This document shows, in pieces, positions 7,872 through 14,804 of a stretch of DNA of 64,000 nucleotides; positions within the stretch are counted from its first letter, which is position 1, and each line of letters opens with the position of its first letter. Origin of the DNA: Streptomyces sp. AC1-42W (GTDB lineage Bacteria > Actinomycetota > Actinomycetes > Streptomycetales > Streptomycetaceae). The translations under genes were made by a program, and so were the position numbers. The DNA is taken from positions 2,376,001-2,440,000 of the forward strand of contig NZ_QKWY01000001.1 of NCBI RefSeq assembly GCF_003248355.1, in the 5' to 3' direction. The notes under the pieces are model-generated. The model made no database searches. It was not told the origin of the DNA and saw nothing but the letters and a program-made list of their open reading frames with translations.

Positions 7872-8414
7872 GTGAGCCCAGCCGCCCCCGCCGCCGCCCC
7901 GACCCTCCGGCAGACCTTCCGCGACGAGCCGACCGGCCGCCTGCTCGACCTCCTCCTCACCGCTGTCCGTGACACCGGCAACTGGCCCGGCCGCGCCGCT
8001 CAGGTCGAGGCAGCCGCGGCCGTTCTGCAGCGCCGATGCGGGGGCCGTCCGTCCGTCGCCGGAACCCGCGACACAGAGGACCCCGGGCAGCACCTCGCCG
8101 AGCGCGTCGACACCTCCGGCGGGTTCCTGGCCATCAGCTCCGACGAGCTGCGCCGCGATCACCTCGGAGCCGCGGCGCTCGCCGACCACCGCGCCCGCGA
8201 GCGCGACCCGGAGCACGCCGTCCGCATCCGTACGCACGCCGAGATCCTGGAGGAGCACGGCCTCGCCGTCTTCCCGGGCGTCCTCGCCGGCATGGCCCGG
8301 GTCCTGGTCTACGAGACCGAGACGCTCCTCGGACAGCTCATCACCGCCGTCGCCGCCGGTCTGCCGACCGAGGAACTGGCCGTCGAGGTCCTGGAGCGCG
8401 CGACCGCCCGATAG
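7872..8414 (+). CDS. Hypothetical helical protein of the mobile element
   Basis: 180 residues from GTG 7872 with CCAGGAGA upstream, 56 bases after the zincin gene and in the same direction. The product is alanine-, arginine- and glutamate-rich, predicted helical, without membrane segments or recognisable motifs. It carries FRDEPTGRLLDLLLTAVRDTG early and a long C-terminal helical part. A hairpin terminator follows. I cannot name a family. Confidence 0.7.
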   Translation: MSPAAPAAAPTLRQTFRDEPTGRLLDLLLTAVRDTGNWPGRAAQVEAAAAVLQRRCGGRPSVAGTRDTEDPGQHLAERVDTSGGFLAISSDELRRDHLGAAALADHRARERDPEHAVRIRTHAEILEEHGLAVFPGVLAGMARVLVYETETLLGQLITAVAAGLPTEELAVEVLERATAR

Positions 8415-8439
8415 CCACGGGACCGCGCAGGAGTAGCAC

Positions 8440-8477
8440 GAGGGGCCCGCACACCGGCAGACCGGAGCGGGCCCCTC
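8440..8477 (+). terminator. Hairpin terminator after the hypothetical gene
   Basis: GAGGGGCCCGC (8440-8450) pairs perfectly with GCGGGCCCCTC (8467-8477), 11 bp with a 16-base loop. The first ten bases of the arm equal those of the hairpin at 3001-3032. Confidence 0.7.
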
Positions 8478-8655
8478 TCCCCGTCGTACAGGACCGCGCA
8501 GGGGCACAGAACCCGCACTAGCCACCCATCACCGGCACACTCCGCCCCCCGTACGGCACCGAAACCGACCCGGAAACGGCAACCGCCCACACCCCTCCGC
8601 GACGTCGCCCCGGGGCGTGTCCGTTCGACCGGCCCTGACATAGACGAGGACACAC

Positions 8656-9387
8656 ATGGCCTCCGCCGCGCAGATCGCCGCCCGCCCGAAGCTCCCGACG
8701 CTCCCCGATGGCACGTACGCGGTGCCCGACCCGGACGACCCGGACACCCTCACCCTGTGGAAGGTCACTGCGGGGAGCCTGGACGCCTGGCCCCCTCGCC
8801 GACGGTGGGCACCGAGGATGCCGCCCCCGCCTGCCGGCCTTTCCCCCGGGGAACGCCGGGAGCACCGGGAACGCTGGTACGCGGCCGTCTACTGGCCGTG
8901 GAAGGTAGCCGTCGCCGCCTCGATCGCCGACGACCCGGGCCGGGCCGCCGACCGGTTCCGGGACGCGGTCCCGGCGGAGGAGAAGCCTGACGCGGTCCTC
9001 CGCCGCGCCCTGGCCGAACTCGGCTTCCCGTACGGCGCCGACGCCCGCAGCTACGCCGAGCAGTGCGCCCAGGAGCAGCGGGAGCGGGTCGACGCTGCCC
9101 GGACGATGGTCGCGGCCGGGTTCAGCCTCTCCACCGTGGGCCGTCTCCTGCGGGTGTCGAAGTCGACCGTGTGGCACTGGGCGCGGGATGGCCGGCATGA
9201 CGCCGGGCAGCCGGTGACGGCGGAGTCGGTCGCCGCTGCTCTCGTCGTCCTGGAGCGCGAGGCGGCCGACGCCGAGGAGCAGGCGGAGACGGACGCCGCG
9301 GTTGCGGCCGACGCCGAACCCGACGTCGACGTGGCCGCGCTCCTCGCCGCCGTGATGGAGCTGGTCGACGTCGACGTCGACGTCTGA
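8656..9387 (+). CDS. HTH-containing mobile-element protein
   Basis: 243 residues from ATG with GAGGA upstream. A helix-turn-helix is visible at about 158-182 (GFSLSTVGRLLRVSKSTVWHW), of the type found in site-specific recombinases and small regulators. Ahead of it is a globular region with RWYAAVYWPWKVAVAASIADD. The C-terminus is very acidic, ending in repeated VDVDV. It could be a regulator or an accessory replication or partition protein. The gene is convergent with the RHH gene, their stops being seven bases apart. Confidence 0.65.
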   Translation: MASAAQIAARPKLPTLPDGTYAVPDPDDPDTLTLWKVTAGSLDAWPPRRRWAPRMPPPPAGLSPGERREHRERWYAAVYWPWKVAVAASIADDPGRAADRFRDAVPAEEKPDAVLRRALAELGFPYGADARSYAEQCAQEQRERVDAARTMVAAGFSLSTVGRLLRVSKSTVWHWARDGRHDAGQPVTAESVAAALVVLEREAADAEEQAETDAAVAADAEPDVDVAALLAAVMELVDVDVDV

Positions 9388-9394
9388 CCGCCCC

Positions 9395-9781
9395 TCACAG
9401 GAGACCGGCGAGCACCCGGTTCATCGCCTGGTCCGCCGGGGACGGGGCGGCGGACGTCAGCGCCCGGTGAAGCGGGGCGATCGCCGACAGGTACCCGGGC
9501 TCTCTCCGCTCCACCGTCCTCGCCAGCAGGAGACACAACTCCCGGTGGACCCCGGTGCGCGCGTCGACGTCGCCCTCCTCGCCCTCCTCCAGGACGCGGC
9601 GCACAGCGGCGACCAGGGGGCCGTCGACCCTCGGGGCGGGCCCGTCGCCGTCGTCGTCCACGGCGGCCGTCAGGAGCGACGCCACCAGGGCGGAGAGGGT
9701 CGTCCCGTGCTCAGCGGCCCGCTCCGTGAGCCTGGCGTGGACGTACGGCGGGACACGGGTGGAGACAGGGGACGACGGCAT
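9395..9781 (-). CDS. Ribbon-helix-helix (Arc/MetJ-type) regulator
   Basis: 128 residues from ATG (complement of 9779-9781). The N-terminus STRVPPYVHARLTERAAEHG followed by TTLSALVASLL has the strand, helix and helix pattern of ribbon-helix-helix proteins; such proteins bind DNA as dimers and often repress their own operon. The C-terminal half is helical and acidic, with no toxin partner next to it. An inverted repeat at 9822-9863, just upstream of its start, is a candidate operator. It is transcribed in the same direction as the Xis-like gene. Confidence 0.7.
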   Translation of the reverse strand: MPSSPVSTRVPPYVHARLTERAAEHGTTLSALVASLLTAAVDDDGDGPAPRVDGPLVAAVRRVLEEGEEGDVDARTGVHRELCLLLARTVERREPGYLSAIAPLHRALTSAAPSPADQAMNRVLAGLL

Positions 9782-9821
9782 GACCGGCCCTTCCGGAAGC
9801 GGGGACACAGCGGGGCGGGGT

Positions 9822-9863
9822 GCATACGGCGACGTCGGCCCCGACCAGCCGCGACGCGTATGC
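9822..9863. promoter_or_regulatory. Inverted repeat upstream of the RHH gene
   Basis: GCATACG (9822-9828) is repeated inverted as CGTATGC (9857-9863), centre to centre 35 bases apart. It lies in the 164-base space between the RHH gene start and the Xis-like stop, a position suited to RHH autoregulation. The role is inferred. Confidence 0.4.
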
Positions 9864-9945
9864 GATACAGGCCCGACGCCCGGCCCGGACGGACAGGGAC
9901 CGGCGAGCGGTTCCGTACCCCTGGGCCGGGTCGACGTCGGGCAGC

Positions 9946-10146
9946 TCAGGACGCGGCGGCCGTACGAGCGCGCTCCAGCTCGGACCGGTGGATGCGGACC
10001 CGGTGCCCCGTCGGACCGAGCCGCTGCACCCGCATGGACGGGTCTGCCGCGATCCAGCGGGACACCGTCTTGGGGTGGACCTGGAGGAGCGCGGCGAATT
10101 GAGCGCGGGTCAGCCACTCCGACGTCTCGGGGTCGAGCAGGTTCAC
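9946..10146 (-). CDS. Excisionase-like (Xis/BldC-type) HTH protein
   Basis: 66 residues from GTG 10146 with GGGAG upstream. Residues from about SEWLTRAQFAALLQVHPKTV then SRWIAADP form the winged-helix fold of MerR/Xis-type proteins, followed by the wing (LGPTGHRVRIHRSELERA). Such genes next to an integrase usually encode the directionality factor for excision. It is divergent from the integrase, with 187 bases between starts. A role as activator of the element, as for some BldC-like proteins, cannot be excluded. Confidence 0.8.
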   Translation of the reverse strand: MNLLDPETSEWLTRAQFAALLQVHPKTVSRWIAADPSMRVQRLGPTGHRVRIHRSELERARTAAAS

Positions 10147-10311
10147 GGGAATCTCCCTTCGGGCCCGTATGGGGACAGGCCGGGACAGTCATGGGCGGGC
10201 GGGGACAATAGCCCATCTGCCGGACCCCGGTTCCGCGTTGCCGTCCGCCCCTCGCTCCGGTGCTCCCGGATGTCCCCGTGTGAGTTCTCGTGTTCTCGCC
10301 CGCCCCGTACA

Positions 10312-10339
10312 ACTCGCGATAAGCTCACATATCGTGAGT
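10312..10339. promoter_or_regulatory. Operator-like inverted repeat over the integrase start
   Basis: ACTCGCGAT (10312-10320) and ATCGTGAGT (10331-10339) form an inverted repeat with one mismatch. Inside it CTCAC (10324-10328) and GTGAG (10334-10338) form a second one. The GTG start of the integrase lies in the right arm, and no Shine-Dalgarno sequence is visible. A protein bound here would block integrase expression. The ligand is unknown. Confidence 0.5.
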
Positions 10340-11506
10340 ATCAATCAGGCGCCCGAGACCGCCCCGGAGTCGACCTCCGGGCCGCCCTCCGGTGACGCGC
10401 TGTTCCCCGTGCCGGCCGATCGCGGCAGGCACCCGGAACCGTTCTTCGACGCGGCGCTCCTCCCGCCCCGCGACGGCCGCCGCGTCTCCGGACCCGACAC
10501 CCACCCGACGGGCCTCGTCCTCCCCTCGGAGTACGGCCCCGAGCTGACCGCGCGCCTGGACGCCCTCGATGCCGCGTCCGACGTCCACGCCGCCGCCCAG
10601 CGCCCCGCCAACACCACCCGCTCCTACGCGGCCGACTGGCGCACCTGGTGCGAGTTCGCCGCCCAGTTCGGCGTCCCGGCCACGGCCGCCGTCCGCGTCG
10701 GCGTCCTCCGCGCGTACGTGACGTGGCTGTGGGAGCACCAGGGCCGCGCCGGGACGACGATCGACCGCAAGCTCGCCGGTCTCGCCGTCACCCTGCGCCG
10801 GGACCACCAGGTCGTCATCCCGCCGGAGGTGACCACGGCCGCCCGGGAGCTGCTGAAGGACCTGAAGCGGCAGGCGGCCGAGCGCAAGGAACCGCCGCGC
10901 GGTCGGGGCAAGGCGCCCGCAATGCGCCTGGACGCCCTGCGCGCCATCGTCGCCGCCTGCCCGGACACCCTGACCGGGCTGCGCGACCGGGCGGCCGTGC
11001 TCCTGGCGTTCTCCATCGCCGCGCGCCGGCATGAGGCAGCCGCCCTCATGGGCCGGGACCTCGTCCTGGTCGACGGCGAGGGCCTGGACGTCGACGTGCG
11101 CGTCTCGAAGACCCACCCGCGCAAGGTCGCCGTCCCGTACGGCTCCGACCCGGCCGTCTGTCCCGTACGGGCGTGGCTGGCGTGGCAGGAGGCCGCTGGG
11201 ATCGCCCCGGACTCCCCCGTGCTGCGCCGGATGCACCGGACCGGGAGCGTCACCCGCGCCAGTCTCGCCCCGGCCTCCGTGGGCAGGCTCATCACGGATG
11301 CCGGCACCCGGGCCGGGGTGAAGGTCCGGTTCACCGGCCACTCCGTCCGCTCCGGGCTCATCACTGAGGCCACCCTCGCCGGGAAGGACCGCAAGGCCAT
11401 CGCCGCCATCTCCGGCCACGTGGACGGCAGCCCGGTCCTGGACGGCTACATCCAGACCACCAACCGCTGGAGCGACCAGGCCAACGCCTTGAAGGGCGTC
11501 CTGTGA
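10334..11506 (+). CDS. Site-specific tyrosine integrase
   Basis: 390 residues from GTG 10334. No ribosome site precedes it, so it may be leaderless; the upstream frame remains open and another start cannot be excluded. A SAM-like core-binding domain (about 80-180, NTTRSYAADWRTWCEFAAQ) precedes the catalytic domain. Its residues are all visible: R231 (in AARRHE), K259, H336 and R339 (HSVRSG), H362 (SGH) and nucleophile Y372 (VLDGYI). It is therefore probably active for integration and, with the Xis-like protein, excision of the element. The stop overlaps GTG 11503 of a short frame that soon collides with the DUF3223 gene. Confidence 0.93.
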   Translation: MSINQAPETAPESTSGPPSGDALFPVPADRGRHPEPFFDAALLPPRDGRRVSGPDTHPTGLVLPSEYGPELTARLDALDAASDVHAAAQRPANTTRSYAADWRTWCEFAAQFGVPATAAVRVGVLRAYVTWLWEHQGRAGTTIDRKLAGLAVTLRRDHQVVIPPEVTTAARELLKDLKRQAAERKEPPRGRGKAPAMRLDALRAIVAACPDTLTGLRDRAAVLLAFSIAARRHEAAALMGRDLVLVDGEGLDVDVRVSKTHPRKVAVPYGSDPAVCPVRAWLAWQEAAGIAPDSPVLRRMHRTGSVTRASLAPASVGRLITDAGTRAGVKVRFTGHSVRSGLITEATLAGKDRKAIAAISGHVDGSPVLDGYIQTTNRWSDQANALKGVL

Positions 11507-11647
11507 CTGCCCGCCCACACCCTCCTTTCCGCCGTCAGGTCACCGCCGCCCGCGCGGCCGCCGCCGAGAAGAGCCGATGTGTGCCGACCAGACAACCCGG
11601 CAGCCGCTCATGCCCTCAGCCGGGGGCTGCGCGAACGGCAGTAGCGA

Positions 11648-12013
11648 TCAAGGGGCCTGGGTTGGAGCGTTCTTCAAGCAGTCCGGCCATGAGAAGTCGT
11701 CCGCCGAATCGTCCTCACGCCACACCCAGAAGCATCGGTTGTTGTTCCAGCCCTCAGCGTTCACGCTGACCAGGAAGTGCTTTACCCCTGACCCGGTGAC
11801 TTGGTCGGGCGTGGGATGGAGCTTCACCAGGTCGTGAAGGAACGCAATATCGTCTGGATCGTCAACTAGCTGAGGGTGTCCCTGGGGCGACACAGGGCCG
11901 ACGCCTTCGCCGTTGCCGGGATACTTGGCCACAAGGTCCCGGCACGCCTCTTGGGCCTTCGTCTTCGACGGGTAATGCCTGTTGCCGATCCAGACTGGGG
12001 TGCTGCGGGCCAT
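11648..12013 (-). CDS. DUF3223-family protein
   Basis: 121 residues from ATG 12013 (GGAGG four bases upstream). The order WIGNRHYPSKTKAQEACRDL, then DDIAFLHDLVKLHP, GVKHFLVSVN, CFWVWREDDSADDFSW and a final C-x-K resembles DUF3223, a small domain known from plant RNA polymerase IV/V tails and bacterial stand-alone proteins. Codon use differs from neighbours: CTA, GTT, ATT, GTA, CGA and TTG all occur, which suggests recent transfer. It lies antisense just behind the integrase. Function of bacterial members is not established. Confidence 0.7.
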   Translation of the reverse strand: MARSTPVWIGNRHYPSKTKAQEACRDLVAKYPGNGEGVGPVSPQGHPQLVDDPDDIAFLHDLVKLHPTPDQVTGSGVKHFLVSVNAEGWNNNRCFWVWREDDSADDFSWPDCLKNAPTQAP

Positions 12014-12329
12014 GCCGCCTCCAATCGTGTGCCAGGTCACCAGCATGCGGTCGGGCTGCGCCGGATGCATCACGGGGGTGCATCAGAGTGAGACGGGAGG
12101 TGCGTTCTCTGTGCGCCGGGACGGCCGGGGCGACGCCCGGTTGGGACGCGACGATGGACCTGACGGAGCACTCTGCCCGTCGCGGGCCCTCGCGCTGCTC
12201 CTGGGGGAGTCTCGGGACCACGGCCCGACCAGCAGCCAGAGGCCGGGAACGATCCCCTCACATGCCCTAAGATCCCTCGTCGTCGCTGGTTATGGGCCGG
12301 ACACACGCGAACGCACCCGTGGAGCCCCC
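12014..12329. other. Divergent intergenic region, no supported gene
   Basis: 316 bases separate the divergent DUF3223 and tandem-HTH genes. A -10-like TAAGAT at 12268-12273 and a repeated 20-mer at 12281-12300 belong to the plus-strand promoter region. Short open frames here (for example 12088-12270) have no ribosome site and no typical composition. I see no RNA gene. Confidence 0.5.
12268..12300 (+). promoter_or_regulatory. Promoter and repeated 20-mer before the tandem-HTH gene
   Basis: TAAGAT (12268-12273) fits a -10 element. The following 12281-12300 matches CGYCGCTGGTTRTGGGCCGG, the same 20-mer found at 12755-12774 in front of the antirepressor gene (18 of 20 identical). Position in both leaders suggests a shared operator or RNA element. 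Confidence 0.5.
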
Positions 12330-12716
12330 ATGCCCGCCACCCTCGCCGTGGACGACGTCGCCCAACTCCTCGGCCTCCACCCCCGCACCGTCCGCCGCCG
12401 CGCAGCAGACGGCAAGATCCCCGCCGTCCGCGATGACCTCGGCTCCTGGTGGTTCGACCCCGAGACCATCCACGCCTTCCGCCGGCAGCAGCAAGCGGAC
12501 AAGGCCGCCCGACAGGAAGCCGCCGCGCAAGTCGAGCGCCTGGAACAAGCCGCGGCCGTCCCCGAGTGGCTGACCACCGAAGAAGCCGCCCGCATCCTGC
12601 GCATCGGGGTCCGCACCGTGCGCAAGCACCTCGCGGCCGGCACCCTGCCCGGCCGGGACTTCGGCGGCGTCTGGAGGGTCCACCGCTCCGGAGTCGAGCC
12701 GCCGACCACCCGCTGA
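12330..12716 (+). CDS. Tandem helix-turn-helix (double Xis-like) protein
   Basis: 128 residues from ATG 12330 with GGAG five bases upstream. Two similar winged-helix units are visible: residues 3-50 (LAVDDVAQLLGLHPRTVRRR, then GKIPAVRDDLGSWWF) and about 75-122 (WLTTEEAARILRIGVRTVRK, then GTLPGRDFGGVWRV). A glutamine- and alanine-rich helix links them. Each unit resembles excisionase/MerR-type DNA-binding domains, so one chain could bind two half-sites. A terminator follows, then the antirepressor gene, whose leader carries the same 20-mer. Confidence 0.75.
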   Translation: MPATLAVDDVAQLLGLHPRTVRRRAADGKIPAVRDDLGSWWFDPETIHAFRRQQQADKAARQEAAAQVERLEQAAAVPEWLTTEEAARILRIGVRTVRKHLAAGTLPGRDFGGVWRVHRSGVEPPTTR

Positions 12717-12720
12717 ACAC

Positions 12721-12752
12721 GACGGCCCGCCCGGTGAGTCGGACGGGCCGTC
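12721..12752 (+). terminator. Hairpin after the tandem-HTH gene
   Basis: GACGGCCCG (12721-12729) pairs perfectly with CGGGCCGTC (12744-12752), a 9-bp stem with a 14-base loop, starting four bases after the stop codon. Confidence 0.6.
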
Positions 12753-12754
12753 AT

Positions 12755-12774
12755 CGCCGCTGGTTGTGGGCCGG
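12755..12774 (+). repeat. Second copy of the 20-mer, in the antirepressor leader
   Basis: Matches 12281-12300 at 18 of 20 bases (core CGCTGGTTRTGGGCCGG). It lies 35 bases before the antirepressor start and immediately after the terminator of the tandem-HTH gene. Confidence 0.7.
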
Positions 12775-12808
12775 GCGACTTCTGCGACACCTCTACGGAG
12801 GCAACACG

Positions 12809-13654
12809 ATGATGATGCACCTCCCCAAACCGGCAGATGACACACCGGGCCCGGCCGGGAGTCCGTTCGACCGTCACCGACACCTCCGCCCCGACGGCTC
12901 CGAGTTCTGGACTGCCAGGGACCTCCAGCCCCTCATGGGCTACAGCAGGTGGGACCACTTCCGCCGCCCATTGGAGCGAGCCATGGCCGCGGTCCGGAAC
13001 ATCGGCCTCGACGTCGAGGAGGTTTTCCGGGGATCCCGGAGAAACTCCGCCCGCAACGGCGGCCGGCCGAGCGAGGACTACGAACTGTCGCGCATGGCCG
13101 CGTACCTCGTCGCGATGAACGGCGACCCGAACAAGCGTGAGGTGGCCGCAGCACAGGCGTACTTCGCCGTACGCACCCGCCAGGCCGAGACGCCCACGGC
13201 CGTCCCCGCCGTGCCCCAGAGCTACGAGGACGCCCTTGCCGCGCTCCTCGGCAGCGTCCGCGCGCAGCGCCAGGCCGAGGAGCGTGCGGCCGAGCTGGAG
13301 CCGAAAGCGGCCGTCCATGACCGCTTCCTGGCAGCGGAACGCGGGGACCGCCTCGTCCGCCAGGCCGCGAAGGAACTCGGCTGGAGGGAGGCCGACCTCC
13401 GCGGCTTCCTCCTCGCTGAACGGCTCATCTACCAGCGGCAACGCCCCTGTGGCGGCGTCGAATACGACTTCTACGCCGGGCACGCCGACCACTTCGCCGC
13501 CTCCGAGACCCTGGTACGGCACAACCACCGCCCCGGAGAGTGCGCGCACTACACCCTGTACGTTCGGCCCGCCGGGCTCGCCCTGATCCACGCACGCATC
13601 GGCCGGCGCCTCGCAGGCCCCACCCTCGGCAGCGGCTGGAACCCCTCCCGGTAG
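12809..13654 (+). CDS. Phage-type antirepressor (KilAC-like C-terminus)
   Basis: 281 residues from ATG 12809, with ACGGAGG upstream (three ATG codons in a row, so the start is certain within two codons). The N-terminal half (WTARDLQPLMGYSRWDHF, later YELSRMAAYLVAMNGDPNK and AYFAVRTRQ) resembles the DinD/antirepressor N-terminal domain. The C-terminal half (LEPKAAVHDRFLAAERG, RQAAKELGWREADLRGFLL) resembles the KilAC/ANT domain of phage antirepressors, which act by binding a repressor. It suggests this patch derives from a temperate phage or uses a phage-like switch. Confidence 0.75.
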   Translation: MMMHLPKPADDTPGPAGSPFDRHRHLRPDGSEFWTARDLQPLMGYSRWDHFRRPLERAMAAVRNIGLDVEEVFRGSRRNSARNGGRPSEDYELSRMAAYLVAMNGDPNKREVAAAQAYFAVRTRQAETPTAVPAVPQSYEDALAALLGSVRAQRQAEERAAELEPKAAVHDRFLAAERGDRLVRQAAKELGWREADLRGFLLAERLIYQRQRPCGGVEYDFYAGHADHFAASETLVRHNHRPGECAHYTLYVRPAGLALIHARIGRRLAGPTLGSGWNPSR

Positions 13655-13663
13655 AAGGACCAC

Positions 13664-13695
13664 GGGCGGCCTGGCCCCCCAGCACCGGGCCGCCC
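13664..13695 (+). terminator. Weak hairpin after the antirepressor gene
   Basis: GGGCGGCC (13664-13671) pairs with GGCCGCCC (13688-13695) across a 16-base loop, ten bases after the stop. No T-run. Confidence 0.4.
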
Positions 13696-13729
13696 CGTCC
13701 TCGACCCCGACGACGACCAGGAGCAGCAC

Positions 13730-13756
13730 GTGCCCGACTCACGCCCCCGGCCGTGA
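13730..13756 (+). CDS. Eight-codon leader ORF coupled to the next gene
   Basis: CAGGAG stands seven bases before GTG 13730, which opens eight codons (VPDSRPRP) ending at TGA 13754-13756. That stop overlaps the GTG (13753) of the next gene as GTGA. The downstream gene has no ribosome site of its own, so its translation probably depends on this leader. Confidence 0.45.
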   Translation: MPDSRPRP

Positions 13757-14085
13757 CCACCCCACGCCGCCCCTACCTTCGCGCACGCAACGGCCGCGCA
13801 CGGGTCGCCGCGCTCCTGCGCACCGAGTACGAGGCCGGCGCCTCCGTGGCCGTCCTCGTCGCCCGGCACGACATCAGCCGATCCACCGTCCAGCGCCTCC
13901 TCCGCGAGGCCGGCGCCCGGATGCGCGTCACCACACCCCGGCCGCCTACGCTGCGCCCGGCCACCCCGGACGACCTTGACACCCTGGTCGCCTCCTGGCT
14001 CACCAGCACCCGGCCCCGGCCCCCGGACCCTGACGGACCGGCTGAGCCCACCCCAAGCCCCTTCCCAGAGCGTCGGCACGCCTGA
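13753..14085 (+). CDS. Small HTH protein (recombinase-type helix-turn-helix)
   Basis: 110 residues from GTG 13753, probably translated by coupling to the leader ORF. An HTH resembling the Hin/resolvase C-terminal type is visible at about 22-48 (YEAGASVAVLVARHDISRST, then VQRLLREAGARM). The rest is proline-rich and acidic with no catalytic resolvase domain, so this is a DNA-binding protein only or a remnant. It is the last gene before chromosomal housekeeping genes resume. Confidence 0.6.
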   Translation: MTTPRRPYLRARNGRARVAALLRTEYEAGASVAVLVARHDISRSTVQRLLREAGARMRVTTPRPPTLRPATPDDLDTLVASWLTSTRPRPPDPDGPAEPTPSPFPERRHA

Positions 14086-14091
14086 ACGCAG

Positions 14092-14128
14092 CGACCGCCC
14101 CCGCTTCGACTTCGAGCGGGGGCGGTCG
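14092..14128. terminator. Bidirectional hairpin at the island's right end
   Basis: A perfect 14-bp stem (14092-14105 with 14115-14128; core CGACCGCCCCCGC) with a 9-base loop lies between the convergent HTH gene and MBL-hydrolase gene, and can serve both strands. Confidence 0.8.
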
Positions 14129-14140
14129 TCGTTGGTATGG

Positions 14141-14794
14141 TCACCAGCCGCGGGCGCGCCACTCAGCGAGGTGGGGGCGCTCGGCGCCGAGGGTGGTGTC
14201 GTTGCCGTGGCCGGGGTAGACCCAGGTCTCGTCCGGGAGGACGCCGAACACCTTGGCCTCCAGGCCATCCATGAGGGAGTTGAACTCCTCCGGCCGTGTT
14301 GTCCGGCCAGGACCCCCAGGGAAGAGGCAGTCCCCGGTGAACAGATGCGGGGCCCCGTGCGGGTCGTCGTACAGCAGGGCGATCGAGCCCGGCGTGTGCC
14401 CGGTCAGATGGCGGGCGGTGAGCGGTACCCGGCCCACCCGGACGATGTCCCCGTCCTCGACCAGCACCTCCGTGGGCACCTCGATGCCCTCGGCGTCGTA
14501 CCGGCCGGCGTAGGTGCGCGCCCCGGTCGCCGCGACCACCTCGCCCAGGGCCTGCCAGTGGTCGCGGTGCCGGTGGGTGGTGACGACGGAGAGGATGGAG
14601 TCGTCCCCGATCAGCCGCAGCAGCGTCCCGGCGTCGTTCGCCGCGTCGATCAGCAGCTGCTCGCCCGTCTCCCGGCAGCGCAGCAGATAGGCGTTGTTGT
14701 CCGCGGGGCCGACGGCGACCTTCGAGATCATCAGATCCGTCAGTTCGTGCACGTCGGCGGGCCCGCCGACCCTGACCGCTCCGCTGTACGTCAT
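14141..14794 (-). CDS. MBL-fold metallo-hydrolase (glyoxalase II-like)
   Basis: 217 residues from ATG 14794. The metal-binding motif HRHRDH lies at 74-79, and further ligand motifs follow: HTPGS, GDCLF and YPGHGNDT. The pattern is that of hydroxyacylglutathione-hydrolase-like proteins; in actinomycetes, which use mycothiol, the thioester substrate would differ. No signal peptide, so cytoplasmic. It starts ten bases after the stop of the maleylpyruvate-isomerase-family gene and forms an operon with it. All metal ligands are present; the exact substrate is unknown. Confidence 0.85.
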   Translation of the reverse strand: MTYSGAVRVGGPADVHELTDLMISKVAVGPADNNAYLLRCRETGEQLLIDAANDAGTLLRLIGDDSILSVVTTHRHRDHWQALGEVVAATGARTYAGRYDAEGIEVPTEVLVEDGDIVRVGRVPLTARHLTGHTPGSIALLYDDPHGAPHLFTGDCLFPGGPGRTTRPEEFNSLMDGLEAKVFGVLPDETWVYPGHGNDTTLGAERPHLAEWRARGW

Positions 14795-14804
14795 GGTTCC
14801 CAGC

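Noticed and set aside
8728..8744. Two GACCCGGA octamers, resembling TraB recognition repeats
   Set aside because: They encode DPDDPD inside a gene, and the octamer is common in such GC-rich coding sequence; no longer array exists.
11503..11769. 88-codon frame overlapping the integrase stop
   Set aside because: Most of it is antisense to the DUF3223 gene and composition becomes random after about 30 codons; at best a truncated remnant.
12088..12270. 60-codon frame before the tandem-HTH gene
   Set aside because: No ribosome site, no codon bias, no recognisable sequence.
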